From positions 27,470,716 through 27,534,715 of the forward strand of contig OZ022258.1 in NCBI GenBank assembly GCA_963978905.1: 64,000 nucleotides of DNA, written 5' to 3'. Shown piece by piece: positions 28,001-40,000 of the stretch (its first letter is position 1; every line of letters begins with the position of its first letter). The stretch is from Trichostrongylus colubriformis (Eukaryota; Nematoda; Chromadorea; Rhabditida; Trichostrongylidae). The notes beneath the pieces are model-generated. The model was not told the origin of the DNA and did no database searches. It was given only the letters and a program-made list of their open reading frames with translations. The translations under genes were made by a program, and so were the position numbers.

Positions 28001-31000
28001 GTTTTGATATTAACTAGAGTATGGGTGTAAGAACCGAGGTCATAACTGGACTGTGAGATACGGTCTTGATACTCCGAGAACAAGTCGTACAACTGCGCTT
28101 TCTGAGACTCTGTGAGATCACACTCGGATAGATCAATCTTAAGCTTATGCCGAACATCTGAGGTTTCGCGGTCGGTGACCGCCGCCACAAGAGGGGCGTC
28201 CTTCCCGAGATAGGTCGTGTAGAGGGGAACCTCGGATAGTCTTCCCGAAGTGTCCGTGGCGAGAGGGACGGCTGTGGCAATGTGTTGATTGCTGTACACT
28301 GCTTGAGGCTGCGACGAAGAGTTGGTAATAAGCACGGAGGTTTGGCCCGAATGAAAAACCGCAGGGGTTATAGAGAGATGCTTGCTATACAGCATGAAGG
28401 GTTGGGTGACCAGCATCAAAACCCTTGGGCTGTCACACGTGGTGTAACAGGGAACGAGAGCTTCAGAGCCCGCTGGTATTACAGAGGTGTCCAGCACCCG
28501 GACCTTGACTACACTGTGTGGAGAGGGCGCGTCAGGCACATCAGCCAGCATTGGCATTAGCGTAAGGATTGGGAGGTTTTCCTTACCCACCGTAAAGCGT
28601 CGCTGAGGGTAGTTGATACGCCAAGGAGGCAACCGAGAGAGAAGGTCATTTCCAAGAATGATGTTATATTTATCGACTTGTCGCGGAATACACGCGTGCT
28701 TGGTAAAGTACACTCTGTGCGTCAGGGATGTCGAGCCGACCTGTATCCGTAGATTAGCCGTACCCACCAAAGGGACAGGAATCCCCGCCATGCCGATGGC
28801 CGACCGAACTGCCGGAGGCTGCAACCGAAAGACCCCAATAAGGTCCGTAATATCACGGCTACTGACAGTGATCGCCGCACCGGTGTCAATGAGGGCCAAC
28901 ATCGCGACCTCGTTGACGACGATTGGAATCTGGGCTATGAAGAACGGGCTCGTGTTCAAGGCGAGTACCTGGGTTGGTGCCAAAACCGCCTGCGGTGGCC
29001 AGGTGGATTCGGCATCGATCACGACTCTACTCAACCGCGGGACGACCGGGTCACCAGGAGGTGCACTGAGGGACACAGGGTTTAGTGGGATATGCTGCGC
29101 GGTATCACGCGGCTGGACACTTGATGGGGTTTGCCGCAGCGAGCGGGGAAAAGGTTCTGGCAATTCTTTAGTTATGTATATAATGAGCAGAGTCCTCATG
29201 ACCTGCAAAGAGACCACACATCCGCAGAGAAAAAGCCAAGCATCAAACGGTGTCCAGTTACCCAAAACGACCAAACGGACAGAGGCGTGGAACCCTGGCT
29301 GCCCACGAACGCTTCCCGCCTGTCGTGTAGTTCACGAACGTGCTCCTCCACGCGGTGTTGTTCCAGTGCCGCTCCGAACTCTTGGAGCCGTGGGCCGTCC
29401 GCAATTTCGCTGAGATTTGTAATAACCAAGTTATGGAAGATGGTAAGGGGCAAAGTGGTGTTACCCCAGCTGGGAGCAATCAGAGAGCTGAAGTCCCTTA
29501 TCGTTCGAGCGGGGATCAGAGAGATCGCCCCAGAAGAACTGTCTACTCGGAGGACTCGAGAGCCGTCCGAGACGTAGAAGTATGGGACCATGTGACAGGG
29601 CACTTCGGTAGCGTATTCTGTGATGACCCCTGTGTCGACATCGAAGAATGCCGACAGACTAATACCGGAAGGAAGGGACACTATCACTTGAGGTTGGGAA
29701 TAGCACGTTGAGTTGAAGCCAACGAAATGCCACGCCGTGGCTGGTAACGGCAAACACTGATGTATTTGGGTTATGCCATTTCCGAGGTAGGTTGCGGCTA
29801 TGTCTCGACGGCCCAAGAGATGCCTAACCGCAGCGGTGGGCTGAGAACTCAGTGCTGCGTGGAGAGCGAGACCTAACAAGTTTACGCGGTCGCACAGGGA
29901 AGACAGAGCATGCCGAAAGAGTGTCACCAGGGATACCTTGGTGGACCCTTCCACAGCCAAAAGTTGAGCCGCCAGTTGATTTGTGGTGACCACACCAACC
30001 CTCGCAGAAGAAGAGCGGGTTGACCGGCGGACCTTTACTACCGCATATCCTTGATCGGTTGGTTGGAGGAGCTTTCCACAGTCATGCACTGGATCGGAGG
30101 CGTCGGACCACGATAAAGCGAATTCGCGTGAATCACTTAACCATATACCTCCGAGCTTGTGCCCATGCATCTTACCGATGGGGATGAACTGGCAGGTCTC
30201 TTCGATGTCGGGGGAACAAATCAGCGCGGACCCGTCCCGGAGTGTACAAGAACCGTCTCGGTATTTACAGGTGGTCAAGTCGCCTACCAAAGCGTCGGGG
30301 TGGTCGTCCCCGTGTTTCGCATATATGGTCGTAGGAAACATGAGACAATTAGTAACCGATGTGGTGTGCTGCGTACAGCAGCCAAATGGGGCGGACGGCC
30401 ATTCCAGTACTAGGTCATGGGAGGTTCGCCAGGAGTTGTCAACCTGGACTAGGTTACCATGCTCGCACCTATGATGTGTGGCCATCATCCGACAATGCTC
30501 GAGGGTCACGGTCTGCACATTCTCCGTGCGAACCACGGAACGAGAGCCAAAAAAGTTTACCGAGAACGATGCGGATACAGTGATGATCGTGCACAAAAAC
30601 GCCGATGAGGAATAGCGCTTAGTGTTTGGACGAAAAATATGCAGCGAAAGAGGCACGATGTCAGCGTCAGGAGGTGGCATTATATTCGAACAATTGTACG
30701 TGAATGGAATACGAAGTAGATGATCATGGCTATCACGTGGGCAAAGGAAAGCGGAAGAGGCATCAGCGGTCATGAGACATGAAACAGTTAAAAGAGTTAA
30801 AAATAAGCAACTCACGGACGGATACGAAGAGGATGAGGAAGAAGAAGCACGTTGAGAAGAGTTACCATAGAAAGCTGACTGAGAAAGTTCATGGTTTCGC
30901 TTTAGCAGTGCCGCCACTTGCGCCTGCGAATTTTCCGCATCCAATTGGGGCTCGGAGTGGTCCCTTGCCAACACCAGATTGGGGCTCGTCGTCTTATCGT

Positions 31001-34000
31001 GGGGGTTTATCATCGCCCCCGACCGCTGAAGTGTCATCATGTAGGGGTTGGTACTCGAAACCTGGGGCTGTGCCGGGCGTCGGTTACTGCGGCGTGCTTG
31101 AGTTCGAGGAGACGGACACTGCCTCGAGAAATGCCCCAGCCCCCCACAGTTGAAGCACGTGTTGGAAGCCCCGAAGCGATCAGAGTGGACGCCGGACCCT
31201 GCCTGAGTATCACCTTGCGTCCGGCGTGGACGAAACCTACGTTGCGGTGGGGGGTTGGAAACCCTTCGAACATTCTGGCGCCGACCGAGACCCATGTGTT
31301 CCACTTGGGCCGCCAGCGCTTGCACGGGGCCCCCAAGGTGAGAAGCGGGGTGCATCAACTTATCGCTAGCGGCCTCCGCCAGTAGCTGTTCAATCATCTG
31401 CGCCCGGGTGACTGCTTGCTCAAAGGTTGCGGGATTATCGAGGCGGACGAAGTACCGTATATCTCCCCGTAGCCTGGCCACGTACTCCTCTAATACACGC
31501 TCGTTCTGAGCGACGGAGTCTTGGCCCGCGGTGGCTGCCCGTACCAGATGGAGTACTCTGTTGGCGAATGAGGTACTGGATTCGGTTGGCCCCTGCTGAC
31601 AGGTTGAAAGCGCTTGCCGGGCAATGTGTCTCTGCTGGGGGCTCTCAAAAAAGGATCTAAGGTGAGCCACGATAGCGTCATAATCTTTTCGCTGCGCAGC
31701 AGATAACTCTTCTATTTTCTCGCGGGCCACCCCTTCCAAGTGCCCGATTAGAAAGTTCGCCTTTTGCTCTGAGGTCAGGGGCGCTGTGCGCATACGTAGT
31801 ACGTCCTCAAACCGGCGGAGCCACATGGAAAATTGGGGGGCTTCACTATCACCGGAGTAGGAAGGCAGCTTGGGCATGGTCCCCTCAGGGATGCACGATG
31901 CCACGGTTGGTAATGACTGGAAACGATCAAACGAATTATTCAGCTCATTAAGCAAGCTTACGTTATTGGCCGAGATCTGTTTCGCGAGAGAAGATGTGGA
32001 ATACCGGGCGTCCCGCCAGGCCTCGGTAACCGCTGTTGCCGTGACGTCACGAAGCTCTTTAGCCTCTCGCCCGTGAACTGTATCGAAGTCGCCTAAATCT
32101 GCCAGAGCCGAGCGCAACTCTTCCGTAAACTTAGGACGGGCTGGGAGATGTTCCTCGGGCTCTGGGGTCTTAGACCGTTCTCCGATGCCAGGGCCGCCCG
32201 CGCCTGGGAGCGTGTTGTAGGGCCTGTAGGATAGGACATAACGGCACTACCAAAACGCTTCGCAGAAACCGCTAATAAGGAACTAAGGCCTCGGCCGAGC
32301 TACGGCAAATATGAAGTAAACGAACGAAAGAGCACAACTGTCGAAACTACGCCGTATGATAAAGAGAACTTGTGAACTGCGGATTCGCTCAAGATATGAG
32401 AGGATATTTTAACAGGCAAACCGAAATACCGTATAGAAGACTGACGTTGAATGCGAATACGATCGCTACGAGTGTCCCTCTAAGACGCGATGTGTTTTTT
32501 ATATAGAGAAAGAAGCTGGGGGCGAGCTTGGAATGCAGAGAAGGGGAGGAAAATGGAAAAGATTGAACGGAGATAAGCGAGGAAGAAAACATTTTGGACG
32601 TTATGCTCGCGAGATATTCGAAAAAGACGCAAATACAAAACATATGTATATATCTAAAGTGAAATCTTGGCAGGGATTAAAAGCATGACGAAGCATTGCC
32701 CCCATCATGGGAAGGAATCAGAAAAAACATAGCGCGACTATGCAAAATGCGCGGCTTCAAAACATCGCCGAGCACTACCGTACTTCCCTACACACCCCCG
32801 GAGGAAATAAAAAAATGCCAGGTAGGGAACGGAAAAAGTGAAAGAAAACGGATTGAAAACCCATTTCGAAGTATGCGAGGCCCCCAGAGAAAAAGTGTTT
32901 GAAAATTAGGCAAAGAAAGTTAAGAAAAACGGGAAAAAATAGCGAGAATTCCATCAAGTACTCCGCGACAGTCTTCATATGGCAGTTCACTAAAACCATA
33001 ATCGCGGGACATAAAATCTACAACTGTGGCCACAACCCAAATTACGCACTCTTACGATGTCCCTGCCTCTTGTCCCGAACCAACCACAAACTCGCTGCCG
33101 GCGCGAACGAAATCCGAAAGTTTACGTGCGTAATTCGAAAACGATACTGGGGGGACATCACTTCACATATGCATGCAACCCTAATATCTGAACATTTCCT
33201 TAGCCGCGGAATGAAAAAGAATCGAAAATGGCCATGTAGAAGAAGCTAGCTGCTACGATAGAAGCAAGAAAATCGACCGTCGTCGTCAACAAGAGTCCGC
33301 GGGTGTAAATCATCGGTCCGACTCGAGACAAAGCCCTGTGTTCGGTTGATCAGGCCGAACTGCGGGTTGCTGTCGTTACCCCGAAGCACCGTAAGACTGT
33401 GGAATCTACCCAGGTAGGGTTGCGATTATGCAACAACAGATGACGAAAGAAGAAGAAAAAGATGGGAACCTACGGGTAGACGAGTGCACTCGCTGCTACC
33501 AGTAAAGCAACGAGCACAGTGGGTCCAGTAAGGTTTACTAGAGAACCAGGCACAGAGCACGAAAGGATGACACACGGTGAGATCGCACTCAGAGGTCCAC
33601 AGTCCACGATGAAGTCCACGCCAGCCGTCCGCGGTGATGTCGTCTTGTCGACTCCCCGATCCCTGAGCCACCGACGTCGGCTCGCCGCGTTATCTACGCT
33701 TGCCATCTGAACGAGAAGCATACAGGAACTTATAGACTAACGGGTAATACTAAGTCCAGAACAGCGACCTTTTACATCCTTTACAAGAGGATCTGATGCA
33801 CAAGACGAATGTTTTCTAACAAAGGTCAGTCCAATGAATTATCCAACCGACTGACGATGGGCAGTACACACTCATATGAAGAAGGCATGGCTCATGAACT
33901 TATAACACCGCAGAGTTCGATCGTCTGCTCATATACGAGCTTAATATTCCATATTCTTCTGAGCTTCAAAGTTGTTGAAAATATCGTAAGTACCAATGCC

Positions 34001-37000
34001 GAAAAGCGTCCTGCAAATTCAGCAAAGCCCACTGAAAAATGATGTTTGGGCAAAATGTGGGCGAGCAACAATCAAACATGTGAATATAAGTCCATAAGAG
34101 TCGGAGTGGTTGAAAAAAAGCTGCTGTTTGTAAGAGTTCAAGGAAAATCTGGTGGTCTACTTATCGAAATTTGACACTTTAGACATGGTTTGACTCGTGT
34201 GCAGAAACGAATCCAAAGCTTCTCACCTTTACCCAGTTCATCCACCTTATACGAATCCAAGCGGCCGAGGGAACCCAAGGACGAATTTATAACCCGATTG
34301 AGATTTCATCCTGAACTCTGAGCATTGCGCCTTGTATGAGCCACTTCTCTATCTACTTGAAAGTGGATTCTAATGAATACAGCGAAAACTATAAAAAAAA
34401 ACTAGACCAGCAACTGCACCCCAGAAAGAACAGTAATTGCTGTCTTGACAAGGGTCAACGGCCTCCTTCGTGAGAGCACCGCTAGTACTAGGCATTCGAA
34501 GTTGTGATCAGAACATCAAGATCGTGCGAAGAATTAGTTCGACATCTTGAACAGCATTACACTATTTTTTTTGCGCGAGAGTCGTAGCATCCGCACAGGG
34601 CTTTGCCGTGAGCCCTATGAGCAAAGAGCCTCCTCGTTTTCTATGACTGCAACCAATGTTCCACCAACTAGTGGGCATTATTGCAACTCGTGCTGTGATT
34701 GCTACTGAAGTGAATCCACTGTTCTTTAAACGAGTCTCCGCCCGTTCTGGAAAAACTTCATAGCTCGGTTCGTAAAAAAATCCCCATTGTTTTCATCTCC
34801 ATATGGGTGAACTGCAAGTCTGCGCATGTCTGCATCTAGCGCTCGAGGACTTTTAGCGTAGCACTATTTCGCTATTCTCCACAAAGCCGACGTTGCGACT
34901 TGAATTCTGTTCTTTCCCAGTAGGAGAACTCGTGTGCTGCTGAATATCTCTCATCAAAGGCCAGTGGCCACACCGCCTCAAAGTCGGGTTGTGAAACGAG
35001 AGAAAAATGACTGAAATATCAGAAAAATGAAGCATGGAGCTCAACCTCTTTGCATGACTGGTGAAATAGTGAGTGAAGGATGACGGCTCTCCGGTCCTGA
35101 TATCATGAGACAGTCTCTGTCCTCTATGGGCATCTGAATTCTGCAGATATTTGTGTGATAATATCTTATACTGTCTCCCCTGGCGTCGCTGTAGTTTCTG
35201 CGTTGAAAATTTGCTGAATATACCCTTGCACTCTTACCCTTTTCTTGCTCAGGTGGCGAATCGCCGCGACAGTTTCTTCATTAGTGGTACGGTCCCCCTT
35301 TCATCCGGTTCCAGAGATATCGACCTTTTGACTAAATGGTTCCAGAAATAATTTTTAATCCTTATGATCCACGGTTTTTTGTAGGAAAATCAAGCTTGTC
35401 GAAGAGAGTTGTAATAGTGGAAATTCGTAAAAACGAAAACTGATGGTGCAAACAATAATTAATCGATTTGCACCATTTGGGAGCCGGTCATAGAACATGT
35501 AAGGAAAGGTTTGCAAACAAACTTGTTCTCCGATGGAACTTTCAGATTAGCGATTTCGGACTTTCGTTGTCACTAGACGGCGGGTCACAGTTGCCAGCTA
35601 GCGGTCGTCTGCCTATAAAGTGGTTGGCAATCGAATGTCTACAGCGAGAACTGTTCTCGGTCAAGAGCGACGTGTGGGTTTCTTTGTATATATGCCTTTC
35701 CGGGTAGTCTCCTGTATCATATTTAATGTGCAACGACGTCATCGAATAGGTTCGTGTTTGTTCATTGTTGTTGGCTTCATCCTGGATCTTAAAAATCTAC
35801 AAATTTTTGTTGGGAATGGCCATGGTAGGGCTGTTTGGTATCAGCGAATCGGTACTGCGCGTTTTGTGAGTATATCAGTGCACTATCACGTGTTGCATCG
35901 CCTTTTATGCCAGTGACCACACTTGTCAAAAGCCACCTGTTATAGGTAAGAGTTCATGGGCGAAAGAGATCTCTGCTTGGAAATCTTTTTCACGTGTGAC
36001 TGCTCCATATGCGCCGGACGGGTCTACATTCTGGTGTCAATTTTCTTATCAAAATCCTCGACATTTTTATCATTGCATATCTATACATTATGAATTATGT
36101 TCAAATTATAAATTACTTTCTTTCAGATGGTCTTACGGTGTTGTTCTTTTTGAGATGTACTCAATGGGAGAGCGTCCGTTTGAAGATATTGAGCCATTGA
36201 ACCTCATACCACATCTGGAGGCCGGCAACCGACCGAAAAGGCCGCTGCTGGCCAGTGACAAAGTGTGCGTATTTTATTCGACTCATAGATATTGCCTGTA
36301 TCAAACGATGACTCTTTGTCAGTGATAATTTCTCTCGTTACCGCCTGAGCGTGGGGCCAGTACATACCACAAAAGAGATACTTGTCGTGTGGGAAAACGA
36401 CTTTGGTACCTTCCCAAAGAACCCTTTACTCTAGTATATCAATGTAGTTGTCATATTATCGTATTATTAACATTCTTGTACCATTCGTATGAAGGTTGTT
36501 ACAAGGACGTTAAGTTATAGGCAAAAGCCTCGGCTTTGGACGAGACTAGATCCCGTTTCATGCTTCACTGGTATAAGTGTTGCACTACCGAAACTTTTGC
36601 CACCTCAATCATCTTTTAGACGGTGCACTAATCGTATCTTGTATTCATGTTGAACTAATCATATTTACCACATCATATTTGAATTTATCATTTTTATCTT
36701 TTTACCATAGCACAATCTCAATAAATCATTGAGATGTTGAGGTAAGGTGAAGAGGTTTCCGAGAGTCTGATGGATCAGCAATTATGTCGGAATGTGCGTA
36801 CTGTCCGAGACCACAGCTTTTGCCTACCCAGCATCCTTGTAACAACTTTCGCACCGGAAAAAAAAGCATGCGAAATTCAGCAGCTAGCAAAAGTCAAAGC
36901 ATTCGTCTGAATAAAGAATAAAAGATAAGGTTTTTTGCGTTAATTAATCCCTTCTTATGGTGCACCGTATATTCTAGTTCCATACATAATCGTAGCGGTT

Positions 37001-40000
37001 GGTGAATGCGATGTGGCCTATACAATGACTTGCTGTGGCCAGCCTATGCACAAGTCAGTGCTTTTATTCTCCTAGACGAGTCTGGTGACAATTCGCCGAC
37101 CCCGGGGGGATGGAAGGCTTGGTTGGCCCGGGCGGACGCTGATGCGATATTTGATCCCCGCCTCATGAAAGTTGGGTGCGCCCCACCTGTCACTACACCA
37201 CCTCCGCCATTTGTATGAATATGCATTATAATAGGTCTATGCGTTTAGTGCCGAGGTCATGACGAGATGTTGGGACAAGGAGCCTGGTAAGCGGCCATCT
37301 TTCGAAGAACTCCTGTTTATATTCACTGGATTGCTTGAAGAGGTTGGCTCATTGGAGAACGTGTTTCAGATGAGGTCGTGCTAATATATGTAGCATGATG
37401 GTAAATGGCCTACAAATATTTTATTCTTCAAGCTTTCCTTATTTCAGTCTACGGAAGGATACGGATATTTGGCCTTGATGAAGACCGCTGAGACCTATAT
37501 GGCAGTTGCAGAGTTATCCACTCAGCGTGAGGTATGTTTGAAGGAAATTGTCTGTGGCATGTGCATCTTGAATTTGGCATGGTCAGCGCAGGGTATAGTA
37601 CATATTGAACAAAAACAAGCTACTGGTTGACTACGGGAAAAAAGAAGGGGGTGGTTTGATCCTCACACGCAGGATTCTGAACCTCGGTCGATTATGTTAA
37701 GCAGGTTTTCAATCGTATTTCGAGACACTCGACAAAAAACAATTTTCATACGGTTACGCTCTCATGAATGTCACCAAAGGTTCTGTAACTCATTGTAAGG
37801 CGACCTAGCAGCATAGAATTTATTTATGGGCAAAACTTAATTTTTAAGAACTAAATCTCCACTTTTTTCTGTTTGATCATAATTTGTGAGGCATTTCTTT
37901 ACTACAACGATTTCAGAGGAGTCAAAGCGATAGTCGCCATTCTGCAGAACATAATATCGATGGCGATGTAAGAGCAAGAAGGTGTGTTTTCAGACGAGGT
38001 TAAAACATCTGTTATGTTTGGAAAGCCCTCTGTTATCTACGCCAACTCTCTCAAACTCTGAATAATTAATAAATATAACAAAGTAAGGACCAATGTCGAT
38101 AATACAATAAATAACTCATTCCCGATTCAAGTTTATGACGATGAGGGATGACGCCTAGCTTTTGGTGACCTGCTACCTTTTTGTGATTTTTCAAGCCAAT
38201 CTCCAGTGTTTTTTTTCCTTTCGAAGACATTCAAAAAGGATTAGAAGGGCTCAACGTTCATCACAACTTACACAGATTATCAGTTAAAGGCAGCATTAGG
38301 GGAAAGTCGGACGAAAATTAAAAGTAGTGAATGTGAAAGTCGAGTTGCCTAGTAACAAGACAGTGAAGAAACAACGATGGAGTTGGCCAAAATCCCGAGA
38401 AATGGGACCCCATTTCTATCGTTGATTCTCGTCGCAGACGACCTGTCCGTCGAAAGGCGGGTAGTCTGATCTAGTTTTCCCCTGGCACGTGCCAAGTAAA
38501 CACAAGGGAATGTTTAGAAATACGACAGCATGTGTTTTTTGGAGTGAGCTTCAAGCTAAAACTGCGAAAGCGCGCCGCGAAACCTTCGATCTTGCCGCAT
38601 CTCCTTGGCCGAACCCACCCAGTCAATAGGGAATTACGTCATACGAAGGCGGGACAGATGGGCGGTTGCGGCGTTTTGCGGCGTATCTACACATGGAGAG
38701 GCGCTTTCACCGGGATTTCGCTACAATTACGAGTTCGAGCCCAGCAGCAGTTTTATCACATTCAGGTAGCCTTCTTGGGTCCAGGACTACCATGTGATTG
38801 ACTTCTTGTGGGGATTTCTCCATTACCACATTACCCCTAACGCTGTCTTTGATGGAAGTGGAACGGCCCTGGCAAGTGGCGTCGTTTCCCCTTCTGATGT
38901 GTTCACATTTTGGATTAAGGCCCCTAGCCGGTTAAGCTTTTCATTTTACCGTATTGGTTCATGTGTAGAGAACACTAATTTGTAAGTTGTGCATATCCGC
39001 TATTCACTCAAAAGTTGGAGTGGGCAAATTAGTAGCTCATATACTAATATGATTGTCATATGGGAAACAATTAAGTTGTAAATAAGTTAGAATAAGTAGT
39101 ATTGGATATTTTTCAAACTCCAGTGTAAGTCTTATCCAAGTCCTTCGTCTCTGCCTCAATTTTGTGTTCATGAGTGGGGCTCTTCCCTCGCTAACGACCA
39201 CTGTGAGTAGTTGAGGGGTTCGTTCGTCATTTCTTGGGCTCCGTGCCAGTTGGCGCCGGAGCGCTTTTGCTGAAGCTTATTGGACATCCACGCTTTGATG
39301 ACAGCATTGGATGGGATTGAAAAAAGCGTCAGCATGAAGTGGACGAATTGAAAAATGTGAGAAAGAGTGGACATTGCTGGAAATCGTGAACTGAAAGCAC
39401 CTCCATTGTTTGGGAGTCATGACTACAGCCATGTGCATCTCCACCGTACTCTCTCCAGCTCCATGCTATCTCCATGCTGAGTGGTAGGACGAGGTAATGG
39501 GATCGTGTACCATAACAGGCGTTTCATGAGCACGGAATGCTATCACCCTGCTTTTTGACAGCAAAGTCTATGAAACGTCTAGTTGTGATTTGGTACACGG
39601 TCCTGCTACATAGTGCTGGGGTGTACGTTGGACACACATGTTTTGACCTCGGCCAGCGATCCTGTGACAGCTTGTGGCCTTTGGTCCTGAGCATAGGTTG
39701 TTAAGAAAAAATATCATGGTCATGTGAATCTTATCCTCCGTGCACGCCTTTTCTGTTGTACTCATGACTATGTGATGCTACCGTAACATGACACTTTGTG
39801 GACACTGGGAGTGACAATCTTGCCCTACCGTAACGCTCGCAGTTCATAAGATTGCAGAAATTGCACACGACACCTTGCTAAGGCGTCGAGTATGAATTTA
39901 ACGGGCTTTTTTAAATCACGAACATCTCCTTCTTACTATTTCGCTTATCTTACATTTCATTGTTTCACTTGATTGCTGCTGTTTGTTGTTTCACTTATTC

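Larger units (their letters stand above)
23458..33785 (-). mobile_element. Full-length Ty3/Gypsy-type LTR retrotransposon carrying an SF1 helicase
   Basis: This 10.3-kb element lies antisense inside an RTK intron. It has 285-bp LTRs differing at two positions, a 4-bp flanking duplication AGAG (23,454-23,457 and 33,786-33,789), a primer-binding motif next to the 5' LTR (right side) and a purine tract next to the 3' LTR (left side). Coding order on the minus strand is Gag with zinc knuckle, Env-like glycoprotein, aspartic protease, RT, a stub of RNase H, then an SF1 helicase ORF. Integrase and most of RNase H are absent, so it needs enzymes in trans. The near-identical LTRs and long open frames indicate a recent insertion. 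The Gypsy assignment rests on Gag/PR/RT motifs and on the Gypsy-type integrase of its relative at 55.7-64 kb. Confidence 0.92.

Noticed and set aside
36262..37382. Kinase ending at the TAA near 37,382 as the only C-terminus
   Set aside because: Phase-consistent downstream exons with good splice sites favour a longer tail; the short form is kept only as a possible isoform.
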